Positions 6,930 through 13,697 of a stretch of DNA of 19,658 bases are shown here, one piece after another (positions within the stretch are counted from its first letter, which is position 1; each line of letters starts with the position of its first letter). The stretch is from contig JBELHJ010000041.1 in NCBI GenBank assembly GCA_042091495.1, positions 1 to 19,658 of the forward strand, read 5' to 3'. The notes under the pieces were generated by a model. That model saw nothing but the letters and a program-made list of their open reading frames with translations. It was not told the origin of the DNA and did not search any database. The position numbers were made by a program, and so were the translations under genes. This DNA is from JBELHJ01 sp042091495. Its GTDB lineage: Bacteria > Bacteroidota > Bacteroidia > Flavobacteriales > Flavobacteriaceae.

Positions 6930-9314
6930 TTATTGATCATCGTCTTGAGGAATAATGTCAATGGCTGGTTTCTTGAGGACCTGTTTGTTAGCGATACTTC
7001 TTTCTAGTGATAAAAGTAAAGAAGGTAGTAATAGTAAATTTGCAAGCATAGCAAATAATAAAGTGGCCGAAACTAATGCCCCTAAAGCTACTGTTCCTCC
7101 AAAGCTTGATATTGTAAATACGGAGAAGCCGAAAAACAAGACAATTGAAGTATAAAACATACTAACACCTGTTTCTCTTAACGCCGCATAGACAGATTTT
7201 CTAATTTTCCACTTAGAAGCCTGTAACTCTTGCCGGTATTTTGCTAAAAAGTGAATGGTATCGTCAACAGATATTCCAAATGCAATACTGAATACGAGTA
7301 TGGTAGACGGTTTGATGGGAACACCGATGTAACCCATTAAACCTGCTGTTATTAATAGAGGTAGAAGGTTTGGGATAATAGAAATTAAGATCATTCTAAA
7401 TGATCTAAACATGTAGGCCATAAACATTGCTATAAGAACAATGGCTAAGGTTAAAGATATGGCCAAGTTTTTAACTAAGTATTTTGTTCCCTTTTGAAAA
7501 ACTAATGGTTTTCCTGTTAAAGTCACTTCGTACCGTTCTTTTGGAAAAACTTTATTTATTTTTTGGATTAATTCTTTTTCTATAGCCTCTATGCGCTCTG
7601 TTTTAACATCTTTCATGAAGCTGGTAATTCTTGCATATCTCCCAGATTCATCAACAAAATCTTTTAATAAATTGGTTTTGTCGTCATTGTTTTTGGCATA
7701 GGATAAAATAAAGTTGCGTTCTTGTGTACTTGGAAGTTGATAAAATTTAGGGTTCCCGTTGTAATAAGCTTGTTTAGAATATTTAAAAAGGCTTACAATA
7801 GAAATTGGACGAGAAAGTTCTGGGATATCATTAACAAGTTCCTCTAATTGATTCATTCTCTTTAAAGTACTTTGTTTAAGAACACCTTTTGGCTTTTTTG
7901 TATCAATCATTATTTCCAAAGGCATGATCCCATCAAACTCTTTCTCAAAAAATTTGATATCTCTAAAAAACTCTGTTTTTTTAGGCATATCTTCAATAAG
8001 ACTACCAGAAATTTTTATTTGATAAACTCCAATTATACTTACGATTAATAGCACCAATGACGAAAGATAAATAGCGATTCTTTTTTCTTGAACCATTTTT
8101 TCCATCCATTCAACAAATCCACCAATCCATTTTTTATTTAAATGTTCTAAATGCCTGTCTTTAGGTTTAGGCAAAAAGGCATAAATAACAGGAATGATTA
8201 GCAAACACAATATAAAAATGGCTATGATACTTAATGATGCTACAATACCAAATTCCTTTAAAAGTTTACTCTCTGTTAAAATAAATGTGGCAAAACCGGA
8301 GGCTGTTGTAAGATTAGTCATCAAAGTAGCATTTCCAATTTTTGTAATGACGCGTTGTAACGATTTTACTTTATTTCCGTGAAGTTTTACTTCATTTTGG
8401 TATTTATTGATTAAGAAAATACAATTTGGAATCCCGATTACTATAATTAGCGGCGGGATAAGGGCAGTTAGAACGGTTATTTCATAATTTAATAAACCAA
8501 TAATTCCCAATGTCCACATTACCCCTAAACTTACTACAACTAGAGAGATAAAAGTAGCTCTGAAAGACCTAAAAAACAGAAAGAAGATTAAAGAAGTAAC
8601 TAAAAGAGCCGCTAGAATGAAAATTTCCATTTCATTCACAATATTTTGAGAATTTAGTGTTCTGATATAAGGCATTCCAGAGACCTTCACATCAACTTTG
8701 TGTTCCAATTCAAAATTTGAAATGACTTTATTGAGGTCATTCAAAATGAAATCTTTTCTTTTAGACGTATTTACAATATCCTTTTTGATGTAAATAGCTG
8801 TTCTTAAAGTTTGTGTTTTGGTATTGTATAAGAAGTTATCATAAAAGGGGTAGTTGTTAAACAGTTGATCTTTTAGACTTTCAACTGCTTCATCAGAACT
8901 TAATGTGTCTTTAATAAATGGGGTAAGTTCAAATTGTTTCTTGGTATTATTCTTAGTGAGTTTTTGTAGATTACTCACAGCAACTACTTGTTCAACTTCA
9001 TCATAACTTTCTATGGTATTTGCTAATTTATTCCAAGCATTAAAAGTTTTAGCTTTAAATAGAGCATTATCTTTAACGCCTATAATTATCAGGTTGCCTT
9101 CTTCTCCAAAGATTTCCAAAAAGTTATCATAAATAATGTTTACTTCATGGTCTTCTGGAAGTAAGTTAGCTTCCGTATGAGTAAATCTCATATTTTTCCA
9201 CCGGAACCCAAGTAAAATTGTTCCTGATAATACTAGTAAAATTATGGTGATTTTATTACGTAATATTAATCTAGCAACTGCTTTCCAGAATCCTGTAGTT
9301 AAAAGTTTTAGCAT
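6930..9314 (-). CDS. MMPL/RND-superfamily transporter
   Basis: The 794-residue membrane protein has the duplicated RND plan: TM1 (about 22-38), a periplasmic loop of about 190 residues, TM2-6 (about 232-381), TM7 (about 413-431), a second loop, and TM8-12 (about 615-770). The loops are shorter than in drug-efflux RND pumps, matching the MMPL/Patched-like branch that moves lipids or other hydrophobic cargo using protons. TM10 keeps the acidic pair VDD (Asp684, Asp685). The matching TM4 position reads IPNC (295-298), with no acid. No membrane-fusion or TolC partner gene is adjacent, so the substrate is unknown. The start is supported by a -7 box 18 nt upstream. It ends 51 nt before asnS. Confidence 0.85.
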   Translation of the reverse strand: MLKLLTTGFWKAVARLILRNKITIILLVLSGTILLGFRWKNMRFTHTEANLLPEDHEVNIIYDNFLEIFGEEGNLIIIGVKDNALFKAKTFNAWNKLANTIESYDEVEQVVAVSNLQKLTKNNTKKQFELTPFIKDTLSSDEAVESLKDQLFNNYPFYDNFLYNTKTQTLRTAIYIKKDIVNTSKRKDFILNDLNKVISNFELEHKVDVKVSGMPYIRTLNSQNIVNEMEIFILAALLVTSLIFFLFFRSFRATFISLVVVSLGVMWTLGIIGLLNYEITVLTALIPPLIIVIGIPNCIFLINKYQNEVKLHGNKVKSLQRVITKIGNATLMTNLTTASGFATFILTESKLLKEFGIVASLSIIAIFILCLLIIPVIYAFLPKPKDRHLEHLNKKWIGGFVEWMEKMVQEKRIAIYLSSLVLLIVSIIGVYQIKISGSLIEDMPKKTEFFRDIKFFEKEFDGIMPLEIMIDTKKPKGVLKQSTLKRMNQLEELVNDIPELSRPISIVSLFKYSKQAYYNGNPKFYQLPSTQERNFILSYAKNNDDKTNLLKDFVDESGRYARITSFMKDVKTERIEAIEKELIQKINKVFPKERYEVTLTGKPLVFQKGTKYLVKNLAISLTLAIVLIAMFMAYMFRSFRMILISIIPNLLPLLITAGLMGYIGVPIKPSTILVFSIAFGISVDDTIHFLAKYRQELQASKWKIRKSVYAALRETGVSMFYTSIVLFFGFSVFTISSFGGTVALGALVSATLLFAMLANLLLLPSLLLSLERSIANKQVLKKPAIDIIPQDDDQ

Positions 9315-9332
9315 AGTATTTTAGCAATTTTG

Positions 9333-9366
9333 CAAAGGTAAAAAAAGAAGGCTTATTAACATGCAA
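9333..9366 (-). promoter_or_regulatory. Promoter of the MMPL transporter gene (TTG-N23-TACCTTTG)
   Basis: An exact TAnnTTTG box (TACCTTTG, 9333-9340) lies 18 nt before the ATG. A TTG at 9364-9366 is 23 nt upstream, at the long end of the usual spacing. The spacer is the 3' arm and T-run of the frr terminator, so terminator and promoter overlap physically. Confidence 0.5.
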
Positions 9367-9386
9367 TAATGACAGTTAATAAGCCT
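9341..9386 (-). terminator. Intrinsic terminator of pyrH-frr
   Basis: A perfect 12-bp inverted repeat, AGGCTTATTAAC (9349-9360) paired with GTTAATAAGCCT (9375-9386), has a 14-nt loop and is followed on the - strand by a T-rich tract (complement of 9341-9348). A second, weaker hairpin, AAAAATGGT (9399-9407) with ACCATTTTT (9412-9420), sits directly after the frr stop and also leads into Ts, so termination may be in two steps. Confidence 0.8.
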
Positions 9387-9423
9387 ATAAATTGTAATAA
9401 AAATGGTAAAAACCATTTTTTAA

Positions 9424-9978
9424 TTATACGGTCATGATTTCTTTTTCTTTTGCAGAAAGAATAGCATCTGCTCGCTTAACGTGTGAGTCTGTAAGTTCCT
9501 GAATATCAATGTTAATATTTTTCTCTAAATCTTCAGAAATATCCAATTTTTTTAGTTCACTATTTCCATCTTTTCTTGCATTTCTGATAACCACTTTAGC
9601 ATCCTCAGCTTCCATTTTAGCTTGTTTTGCAAGTTCTTTTCTTCGTTCTTCTGTTAGTGGAGGAACATTAATTATTATAGACTCCCCATTATTCATAGGA
9701 TTAAAACCTAGGTTAGCCACAAGAATCCCTTTTTCGATTTCTTGAAGCATTGATTTTTCCCATGGTTGAACTGTTATAGTTCTTCCATCTGGTGTATTTA
9801 CGTTTGCTACTTGAGAAAGAGGCGTAGGTGAACCATAGTATTCAACAAGGACGCTATTTAACATTGAGGGAGTTGCTTTACCGGCTCTAATGGTCAAAAG
9901 TTGTTTTTCTAAATGCTTAAGTGCACTTTCCATTGATTCTTTAGTGCTGTCTAAAATAAACTGAATTTCTTCTTCCAT
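9424..9978 (-). CDS. frr: Ribosome recycling factor
   Basis: RRF, with EF-G, splits the post-termination ribosome so its subunits can be reused. The 184-residue protein has the standard length (185 in E. coli). It carries the recognisable segments: the helix with HLEKQLLTIRAGKATPSML (about 22-40), PDGRTITVQPWEKSML (about 64-79), NVPPLTEERRKELAKQAK (about 104-121) and VIRNARKDGNSELKKL (about 129-144). It lies 33 nt after pyrH with no terminator or clear promoter between, so pyrH-frr is read as a two-gene unit, the same pairing as in E. coli. Two hairpins follow its stop. Confidence 0.97.
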   Translation of the reverse strand: MEEEIQFILDSTKESMESALKHLEKQLLTIRAGKATPSMLNSVLVEYYGSPTPLSQVANVNTPDGRTITVQPWEKSMLQEIEKGILVANLGFNPMNNGESIIINVPPLTEERRKELAKQAKMEAEDAKVVIRNARKDGNSELKKLDISEDLEKNINIDIQELTDSHVKRADAILSAKEKEIMTV

Positions 9979-10011
9979 TATGTTAAATTAAAAAAAATTA
10001 TAAGAATCTAA

Positions 10012-10719
10012 CTAGATATTTACTTTGGTTCCAATATTTTCTCCAGATACAACTTTCAATAAATTTCCTGGCTTATTCATATCAAATACAATAATTGGAA
10101 GTTCGTTTTCTTGACTTAGTGTAAATGCAGTGGTATCCATGACTTTTAATCCTTTTTTTAAAACGTCTTCAAACGAAATAGAATTAAATTTGGTAGCGTT
10201 TTTATCCTTTTCAGGATCAGCTGTATAAATACCATCAACTCGAGTCCCTTTCAAAATAACATCAGCACCTATTTCAATAGCTCTAAGAACTGCAGCAGAG
10301 TCTGTAGTGAAGTAGGGATTTCCCGTACCTCCACCAAAAATAACAACTCGCCCTTTTTCCAAATGGCGTATAGCCTTTCTTCTTATAAAGGGTTCAGCAA
10401 CTTCGTCAATGTGAATAGCAGATTGAAGTCGAGTTGGTACATCAGCATCTTCAAGCGCACTCTGTAGTGCAAGACCATTTATTACCGTTGCTAACATCCC
10501 CATGTGGTCACCTTGTACACGGTCCATGCCATTACTCGCTCCTGCAACACCTCTGAAGATATTTCCTCCTCCAATTACAATAGCAACTTCAACACCTTTG
10601 GATGTAATTGATTTAATATCTTCTGCATATTCAGCAAGTCTAACAGGATCAATTCCATATTGTCTAGAGCCCATTAATGCTTCACCAGACAATTTTAATA
10701 GTATTCTTTTGTAAGCCAT
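10012..10719 (-). CDS. pyrH: Uridylate (UMP) kinase
   Basis: PyrH phosphorylates UMP to UDP with ATP in pyrimidine nucleotide synthesis. It is the bacterial hexameric amino-acid-kinase-fold enzyme, unrelated to eukaryotic UMP/CMP kinases. At 235 residues it is close to E. coli PyrH (241). It shows LLKLSGEAL (7-15), IGGGNIFRG (49-57), the DHMGMLATVINGLAL segment and FGGGTGNPYFTTDSAA, followed by the UMP/ATP-site stretch KGTRVDGIYTADP. An in-frame ATG at 10743 would add eight residues but falls inside the exact -7 box (10741-10748). MAYKRILLKLSGEAL is the family N-terminus. It is followed by frr and separated from tsf by a strong terminator. Confidence 0.97.
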   Translation of the reverse strand: MAYKRILLKLSGEALMGSRQYGIDPVRLAEYAEDIKSITSKGVEVAIVIGGGNIFRGVAGASNGMDRVQGDHMGMLATVINGLALQSALEDADVPTRLQSAIHIDEVAEPFIRRKAIRHLEKGRVVIFGGGTGNPYFTTDSAAVLRAIEIGADVILKGTRVDGIYTADPEKDKNATKFNSISFEDVLKKGLKVMDTTAFTLSQENELPIIVFDMNKPGNLLKVVSGENIGTKVNI

Positions 10720-10740
10720 GATTTGATTTGAAAAGTTTAG

Positions 10741-10748
10741 CAAATATA
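10741..10748 (-). promoter_or_regulatory. pyrH promoter, -7 element TATATTTG
   Basis: This is an exact TAnnTTTG box 21 nt before the pyrH ATG, in the gap between the tsf terminator and pyrH, where a promoter is needed. The -33 position has only a weak TTA (10766-10768, 17-nt spacer). The predicted leader is about 15 nt. Confidence 0.55.
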
Positions 10749-10823
10749 ATCAATAATGTAATTTTTAAGAGTTATTTTTCAAATTCTTAAAATTGGCAGG
10801 GGACAATTTGCTACACATTATTC

Positions 10824-10853
10824 AAAAAAAAAACCTCTCAAATAGAGAGGTTT
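10824..10853 (-). terminator. Intrinsic terminator of the rplM-rpsI-rpsB-tsf unit
   Basis: A perfect 9-bp stem, AAACCTCTC (10831-10839) paired with GAGAGGTTT (10845-10853), has a 5-nt loop. On the - strand it is followed by ten Ts (complement of 10824-10833), starting 22 nt after the tsf stop. Confidence 0.92.
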
Positions 10854-10874
10854 ATTAACGTATTGGATGATTGA

Positions 10875-11696
10875 TTATCCTAAAGCAACTCTTGAGTAGC
10901 TTACAACAGAAACATCACCAATTGATTTAACATATTCCGCAACACTTTGTTTCCCATCTTTTATAAAAGCTTGGTTTACTAAAGTATTATCCTTAAAGAA
11001 ACGTTTTATTTTTCCTTTAGCAATATTTTCTAACATAGCTTCAGGCTTTCCTTCTTGTCTTAATTGATCTTTAGCAATTTCAATTTCTTTTTCAATTATA
11101 GAAGCATCAACGCCATCTTCGTTAAGGGCAATTGGATTCATTGCAGCAGCTTGCATTGCAACATCTTTAGCAACAACATCAGCGCCTTCAACGCTAGCAG
11201 ATAATCCAACTAAAGTAGCAATTTTATTTCCCGCGTGTATGTATGAACCTACGAAAGGTGCTTCAACTTTTTCAAAAGAGTTAATTTCAATTTTTTCTCC
11301 AATAACTCCGGTTTGTTCAATAAGTTTGTCAGCAACACTCATGCCATCAAAATTAGCAGCTAAAAATTCATCTTTAGAGGCACATTCTAATGCTAATTCT
11401 GCTAATTGGTTTGCTAGTTCAACAAAAGTTTCGTTTTTACCAACAAAATCAGTTTCACAACCTAAAACTATAGAGGCTCCAACAGTGTTATCTGCATTTA
11501 CTTTTGAAATTGCAGCACCTTCAGTTGATTCTCTATCCGCTCTTTTTGCAGCAACTTTTTGTCCTTTTTTTCTTAAAATCTCAATTGCTGAATCAAAATT
11601 TCCTTCAGCTTCAACAAGTGCTTTTTTGCAGTCCATCATTCCAGCACCTGTAGTTTTTCTAAGTTTATTAACTTCTGCAGCAGTTATTTTTGTCAT
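10875..11696 (-). CDS. tsf: Translation elongation factor Ts
   Basis: EF-Ts is the nucleotide-exchange factor that releases GDP from EF-Tu. The 273-residue protein has the N-terminal UBA-like domain (about 1-55, TGAGMMDCKKALVEAEGNF). It also has the EF-Tu-contacting TDFV motif (82-85, CETDFVGKNETF) and the core dimerisation repeats, including VAMQAAAMNP. The C-terminal part carries QEGKPEAMLENIAKGKIKRF. Length is close to E. coli (283). It follows rpsB by 91 nt, a gap that contains an attenuator-like hairpin, and is closed by a strong terminator. No separate promoter is evident, so expression probably depends on read-through from rpsB. Confidence 0.97.
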   Translation of the reverse strand: MTKITAAEVNKLRKTTGAGMMDCKKALVEAEGNFDSAIEILRKKGQKVAAKRADRESTEGAAISKVNADNTVGASIVLGCETDFVGKNETFVELANQLAELALECASKDEFLAANFDGMSVADKLIEQTGVIGEKIEINSFEKVEAPFVGSYIHAGNKIATLVGLSASVEGADVVAKDVAMQAAAMNPIALNEDGVDASIIEKEIEIAKDQLRQEGKPEAMLENIAKGKIKRFFKDNTLVNQAFIKDGKQSVAEYVKSIGDVSVVSYSRVALG

Positions 11697-11718
11697 AATT
11701 TATATGCTTAATAATTTT

Positions 11719-11764
11719 AAAAAAGTCGTTCAATATATTTTCGAAAGAAAAGAATTAAACGACT
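11719..11764 (-). terminator. Attenuator-like hairpin between rpsB and tsf
   Basis: AGTCGTT (11724-11730) pairs with AACGACT (11758-11764). On the - strand the stem runs straight into six Ts (complement of 11719-11724). The 27-nt loop holds a nested 5-bp hairpin, TTTTC (11738-11742) paired with GAAAA (11747-11751). It begins 23 nt after the rpsB stop. The stem is short, so partial termination that sets the S2:EF-Ts ratio is more likely than complete arrest. Confidence 0.5.
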
Positions 11765-11787
11765 ATTTAATGTTTTGTAAATGTTAT

Positions 11788-12594
11788 TTATTCTTCTCCT
11801 GCAACTTCAGTTTTCGCAACTTCAGTTTTTGCAACTTCTGTTTTCGTAACTTCAGTTTTAGCTTCAGCTTCAGCAACTGCTTTAGCTTCTTTTTCAGCTT
11901 TTTCTGATTTTCTTTCAGCTAATCCGTCTGCTATTGCAGAGGTAACTAAAGAAAGTACTTTATCTATAGATTTTGATGCATCATCATTAGAAGGGATCAT
12001 AAAATCTACTTGTCTTGGATCTGAATTTGTATCTACCATTGCAAAAATTGGAATGTTTAATTTTTGTGCTTCTTTAATTGCAATGTGTTCGCGTTTGATA
12101 TCAACTACAAATAACGCACCTGGAAGGCGAGTCATATCAGAGATTGAACCTAAATTCTTTTCTAATTTAGCTCTTAAACGGTCTACTTGTAAACGTTCTT
12201 TTTTAGAAAGGGTATTGAATGTACCATCTTTTTTCATTCGATCAATAGAGGCCATTTTTTTAACAGCTTTTCTAATAGTCACAAAGTTAGTAAGCATTCC
12301 GCCGGGCCATCTTTCGGTAATGTAAGGCATATTAACAGCCCCAGCTTTTTCTGCTACAATGTCTTTAGCTTGTTTTTTTGTAGCAACAAATAATATTTTC
12401 TTACCTGATGCAGCGATTTTCTTGAGAGCCTCAGCAGTCTCTTCAATCTTAGCTGCAGTTTTATACAGGTTAATGATATGGATGCCATTTCGCTCCATAT
12501 AGATGTAGGGAGCCATATTTGGGTTCCACTTTCTTGTTAAGTGGCCGAAATGAACTCCAGCTTCTAGTAATTCTTTTACTTCTACTTTTTCCAT
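11788..12594 (-). CDS. rpsB: 30S ribosomal protein S2
   Basis: S2 binds late to the 30S subunit, bridging head and body, and helps S1 association in many bacteria. The 268-residue protein starts at MEKVEVKELLEAGVHFGH, the family N-terminus. An in-frame ATG 33 nt upstream is less likely. Conserved stretches include HFGHLTRKWNPNMAPYIY, ITERWPGGMLTNFVTIRKA and FAMVDTNSDPRQVDFMIPSNDDA. Beyond the fold (from about residue 225) it carries a charged Lys/Glu/Ala tail of about 44 residues ending in four KTEV(A/T) pentapeptide repeats (246-265). It is separated from rpsI by 134 nt with a hairpin, and is followed by tsf. Confidence 0.97.
   Translation of the reverse strand: MEKVEVKELLEAGVHFGHLTRKWNPNMAPYIYMERNGIHIINLYKTAAKIEETAEALKKIAASGKKILFVATKKQAKDIVAEKAGAVNMPYITERWPGGMLTNFVTIRKAVKKMASIDRMKKDGTFNTLSKKERLQVDRLRAKLEKNLGSISDMTRLPGALFVVDIKREHIAIKEAQKLNIPIFAMVDTNSDPRQVDFMIPSNDDASKSIDKVLSLVTSAIADGLAERKSEKAEKEAKAVAEAEAKTEVTKTEVAKTEVAKTEVAGEE
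11801..11860 (-). repeat. Four tandem 15-bp repeats encoding the S2 tail KTEV(A/T)
   Basis: Four head-to-tail 15-bp units begin at 11801, 11816, 11831 and 11846 (plus-strand unit GCAACTTCAGTTTTC with few changes). They are in frame and encode KTEVA/T. Near identity at third positions suggests recent expansion by slippage, and copy number may vary between strains. Confidence 0.9.
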
Positions 12595-12625
12595 TTTGTA
12601 ATAGTTTACGTTCTGTTGAATTAGC

Positions 12626-12660
12626 AATAATTAAGTGGCTTGAAAAAGGCCTTAATTATT
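12626..12660 (-). promoter_or_regulatory. Inverted repeat in the rpsB leader
   Basis: A perfect 10-bp repeat, AATAATTAAG (12626-12635) paired with CTTAATTATT (12651-12660), has a 15-nt loop and lies in the 134-nt rpsI-rpsB gap, 31 nt before the rpsB ATG. It is not followed by a T-run on the - strand, so it does not look like a terminator. A leader RNA element or simple transcript structure is possible; function is unproven. Confidence 0.4.
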
Positions 12661-12728
12661 TAGATGCTAAACTAAATCCTGATGTTGTAATCATGGACAA
12701 CAAAAACGGGTTAAATTTTTTCTTGATA

Positions 12729-13115
12729 TTAACGTTTAGAGAATTGGAATTTCTTACGCGCTTTCTTCTGTCCGAATTTCTTACGCTCTACCATTCTTGG
12801 ATCTCTAGTTAACAATCCTTCAGGTTTAAGGATGCTTCTGTTTTCAGCATCTAGTTCGCACATTGCTCTAGAAATAGCTAAACGTACAGCTTCAGCTTGT
12901 CCTGTGATACCTCCACCATAAACATTAACAGTGATATTAAATTTACCAGCATTTTCAGTCATTTCTAAAGGCTGATTAACTTTATACTGTAATGTAGCAG
13001 TAGGGAAGTAAGTAGCTAATTCTTTCTGATTAACTGTGATGTTGCCTTTTCCTTTAGCAACATAAACACGAGCAACAGCAGTCTTTCTACGACCGATTTT
13101 GTGAATTACTTCCAT
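12729..13115 (-). CDS. rpsI: 30S ribosomal protein S9
   Basis: S9 sits in the 30S head, and its C-terminal tail reaches the P-site tRNA. The 128-residue protein has the standard length and N-terminus (IHKIGRRKTAVARVYV). It also has the central YGGGITGQAEAVRLAISRA segment and the C-terminal DPRMVERKKFGQKKARKKFQFSKR-type tail, ending in the usual Lys/Arg residues. Its ATG shares one base with the rplM stop (TAATG at 13115), a coupled arrangement typical of the rplM-rpsI pair. Confidence 0.98.
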   Translation of the reverse strand: MEVIHKIGRRKTAVARVYVAKGKGNITVNQKELATYFPTATLQYKVNQPLEMTENAGKFNITVNVYGGGITGQAEAVRLAISRAMCELDAENRSILKPEGLLTRDPRMVERKKFGQKKARKKFQFSKR

Positions 13116-13570
13116 TAGTTAAATTCATTTAAGTTAATTGCTTTTGGCTTTTGAGCTTCATGCTTGTGCTCTGAACCAACAACAACATTTAGGTTACGGA
13201 ATAAAGCTGCTCCTAATTTGTTTTTAGGCAACATTCCTTTTACTGATTTTTCTACTAATCTCGCAGGATCTTTAGCGAACATTTCATTAGCAGTTAAAGT
13301 TCTCTGACCGCCAGGATAACCGGTGTGACGCACGTAAGTTTTTTCACTCCATTTATTTCCAGTTAAGTTGATTTTTTCTGCGTTGATAACAATAACGTTA
13401 TCTCCACAATCAACGTGCGGTGTAAAGTTAGGCTTGTGTTTTCCTCTTAAAAGTTTTGCAACTTTAGAAGCTAAACGACCTAACGTTTGTCCGTCAGCAT
13501 CTACCAATACCCAGTTCTTATTAACTGTAGCTTGATTGGCAGAAAGCGTTTTGTAGCTTAATGTATCCAC
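13115..13570 (-). CDS. rplM: 50S ribosomal protein L13
   Basis: L13 is an early-assembly 23S rRNA-binding protein. The 151-residue protein shows WVLVDADGQTLGRLASKVAKLLRGK (about 20-44), FTPHVDCGDNVIVINAEKI (about 50-68), the RHTGYPGGQRTLT stretch (about 81-93) and VKGMLPKNKLG (about 109-119). The start codon is GTG (13568-13570), giving the family-like N-terminus (M)DTLSYKT; no better ATG lies upstream in frame. It is preceded by the best promoter in the window and overlaps rpsI by one base. Confidence 0.97.
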   Translation of the reverse strand: MDTLSYKTLSANQATVNKNWVLVDADGQTLGRLASKVAKLLRGKHKPNFTPHVDCGDNVIVINAEKINLTGNKWSEKTYVRHTGYPGGQRTLTANEMFAKDPARLVEKSVKGMLPKNKLGAALFRNLNVVVGSEHKHEAQKPKAINLNEFN

Positions 13571-13617
13571 ACTTTTTATTTTACAAAATTAAACATTCCT
13601 CTCTTTTAAAGAGTTTG

Positions 13618-13647
13618 CAAATTTACGATTATATATTTGATTACCAA
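13618..13647 (-). promoter_or_regulatory. rplM promoter, TTG-N19-TAAATTTG
   Basis: TTG (13645-13647), a 19-nt spacer and TAAATTTG (13618-13625) match the Bacteroidota primary-sigma promoter (TTG, 17-23 nt, TAnnTTTG) exactly. The box is 47 nt before the GTG start, giving a leader of about 40 nt that holds a weak CTCTT/AAGAG hairpin. It probably drives rplM-rpsI and at least part of rpsB-tsf. Confidence 0.8.
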
Positions 13648-13697
13648 ATAGTGTGGATGTATTTTTAAGGTATATTATTTTTAACTAGGCATAGGGG

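Noticed and set aside
6955..8382. + strand open frames opposite the MMPL transporter gene
   Set aside because: Compositional shadows of a clear membrane-protein gene.
11239..11907. Long + strand open frame (222 codons) opposite tsf and rpsB, with a Phe/Ser-rich end
   Set aside because: It is the antisense of two certain ribosomal/translation genes; the FSF-type tail is the complement of the Lys/Glu repeat codons.
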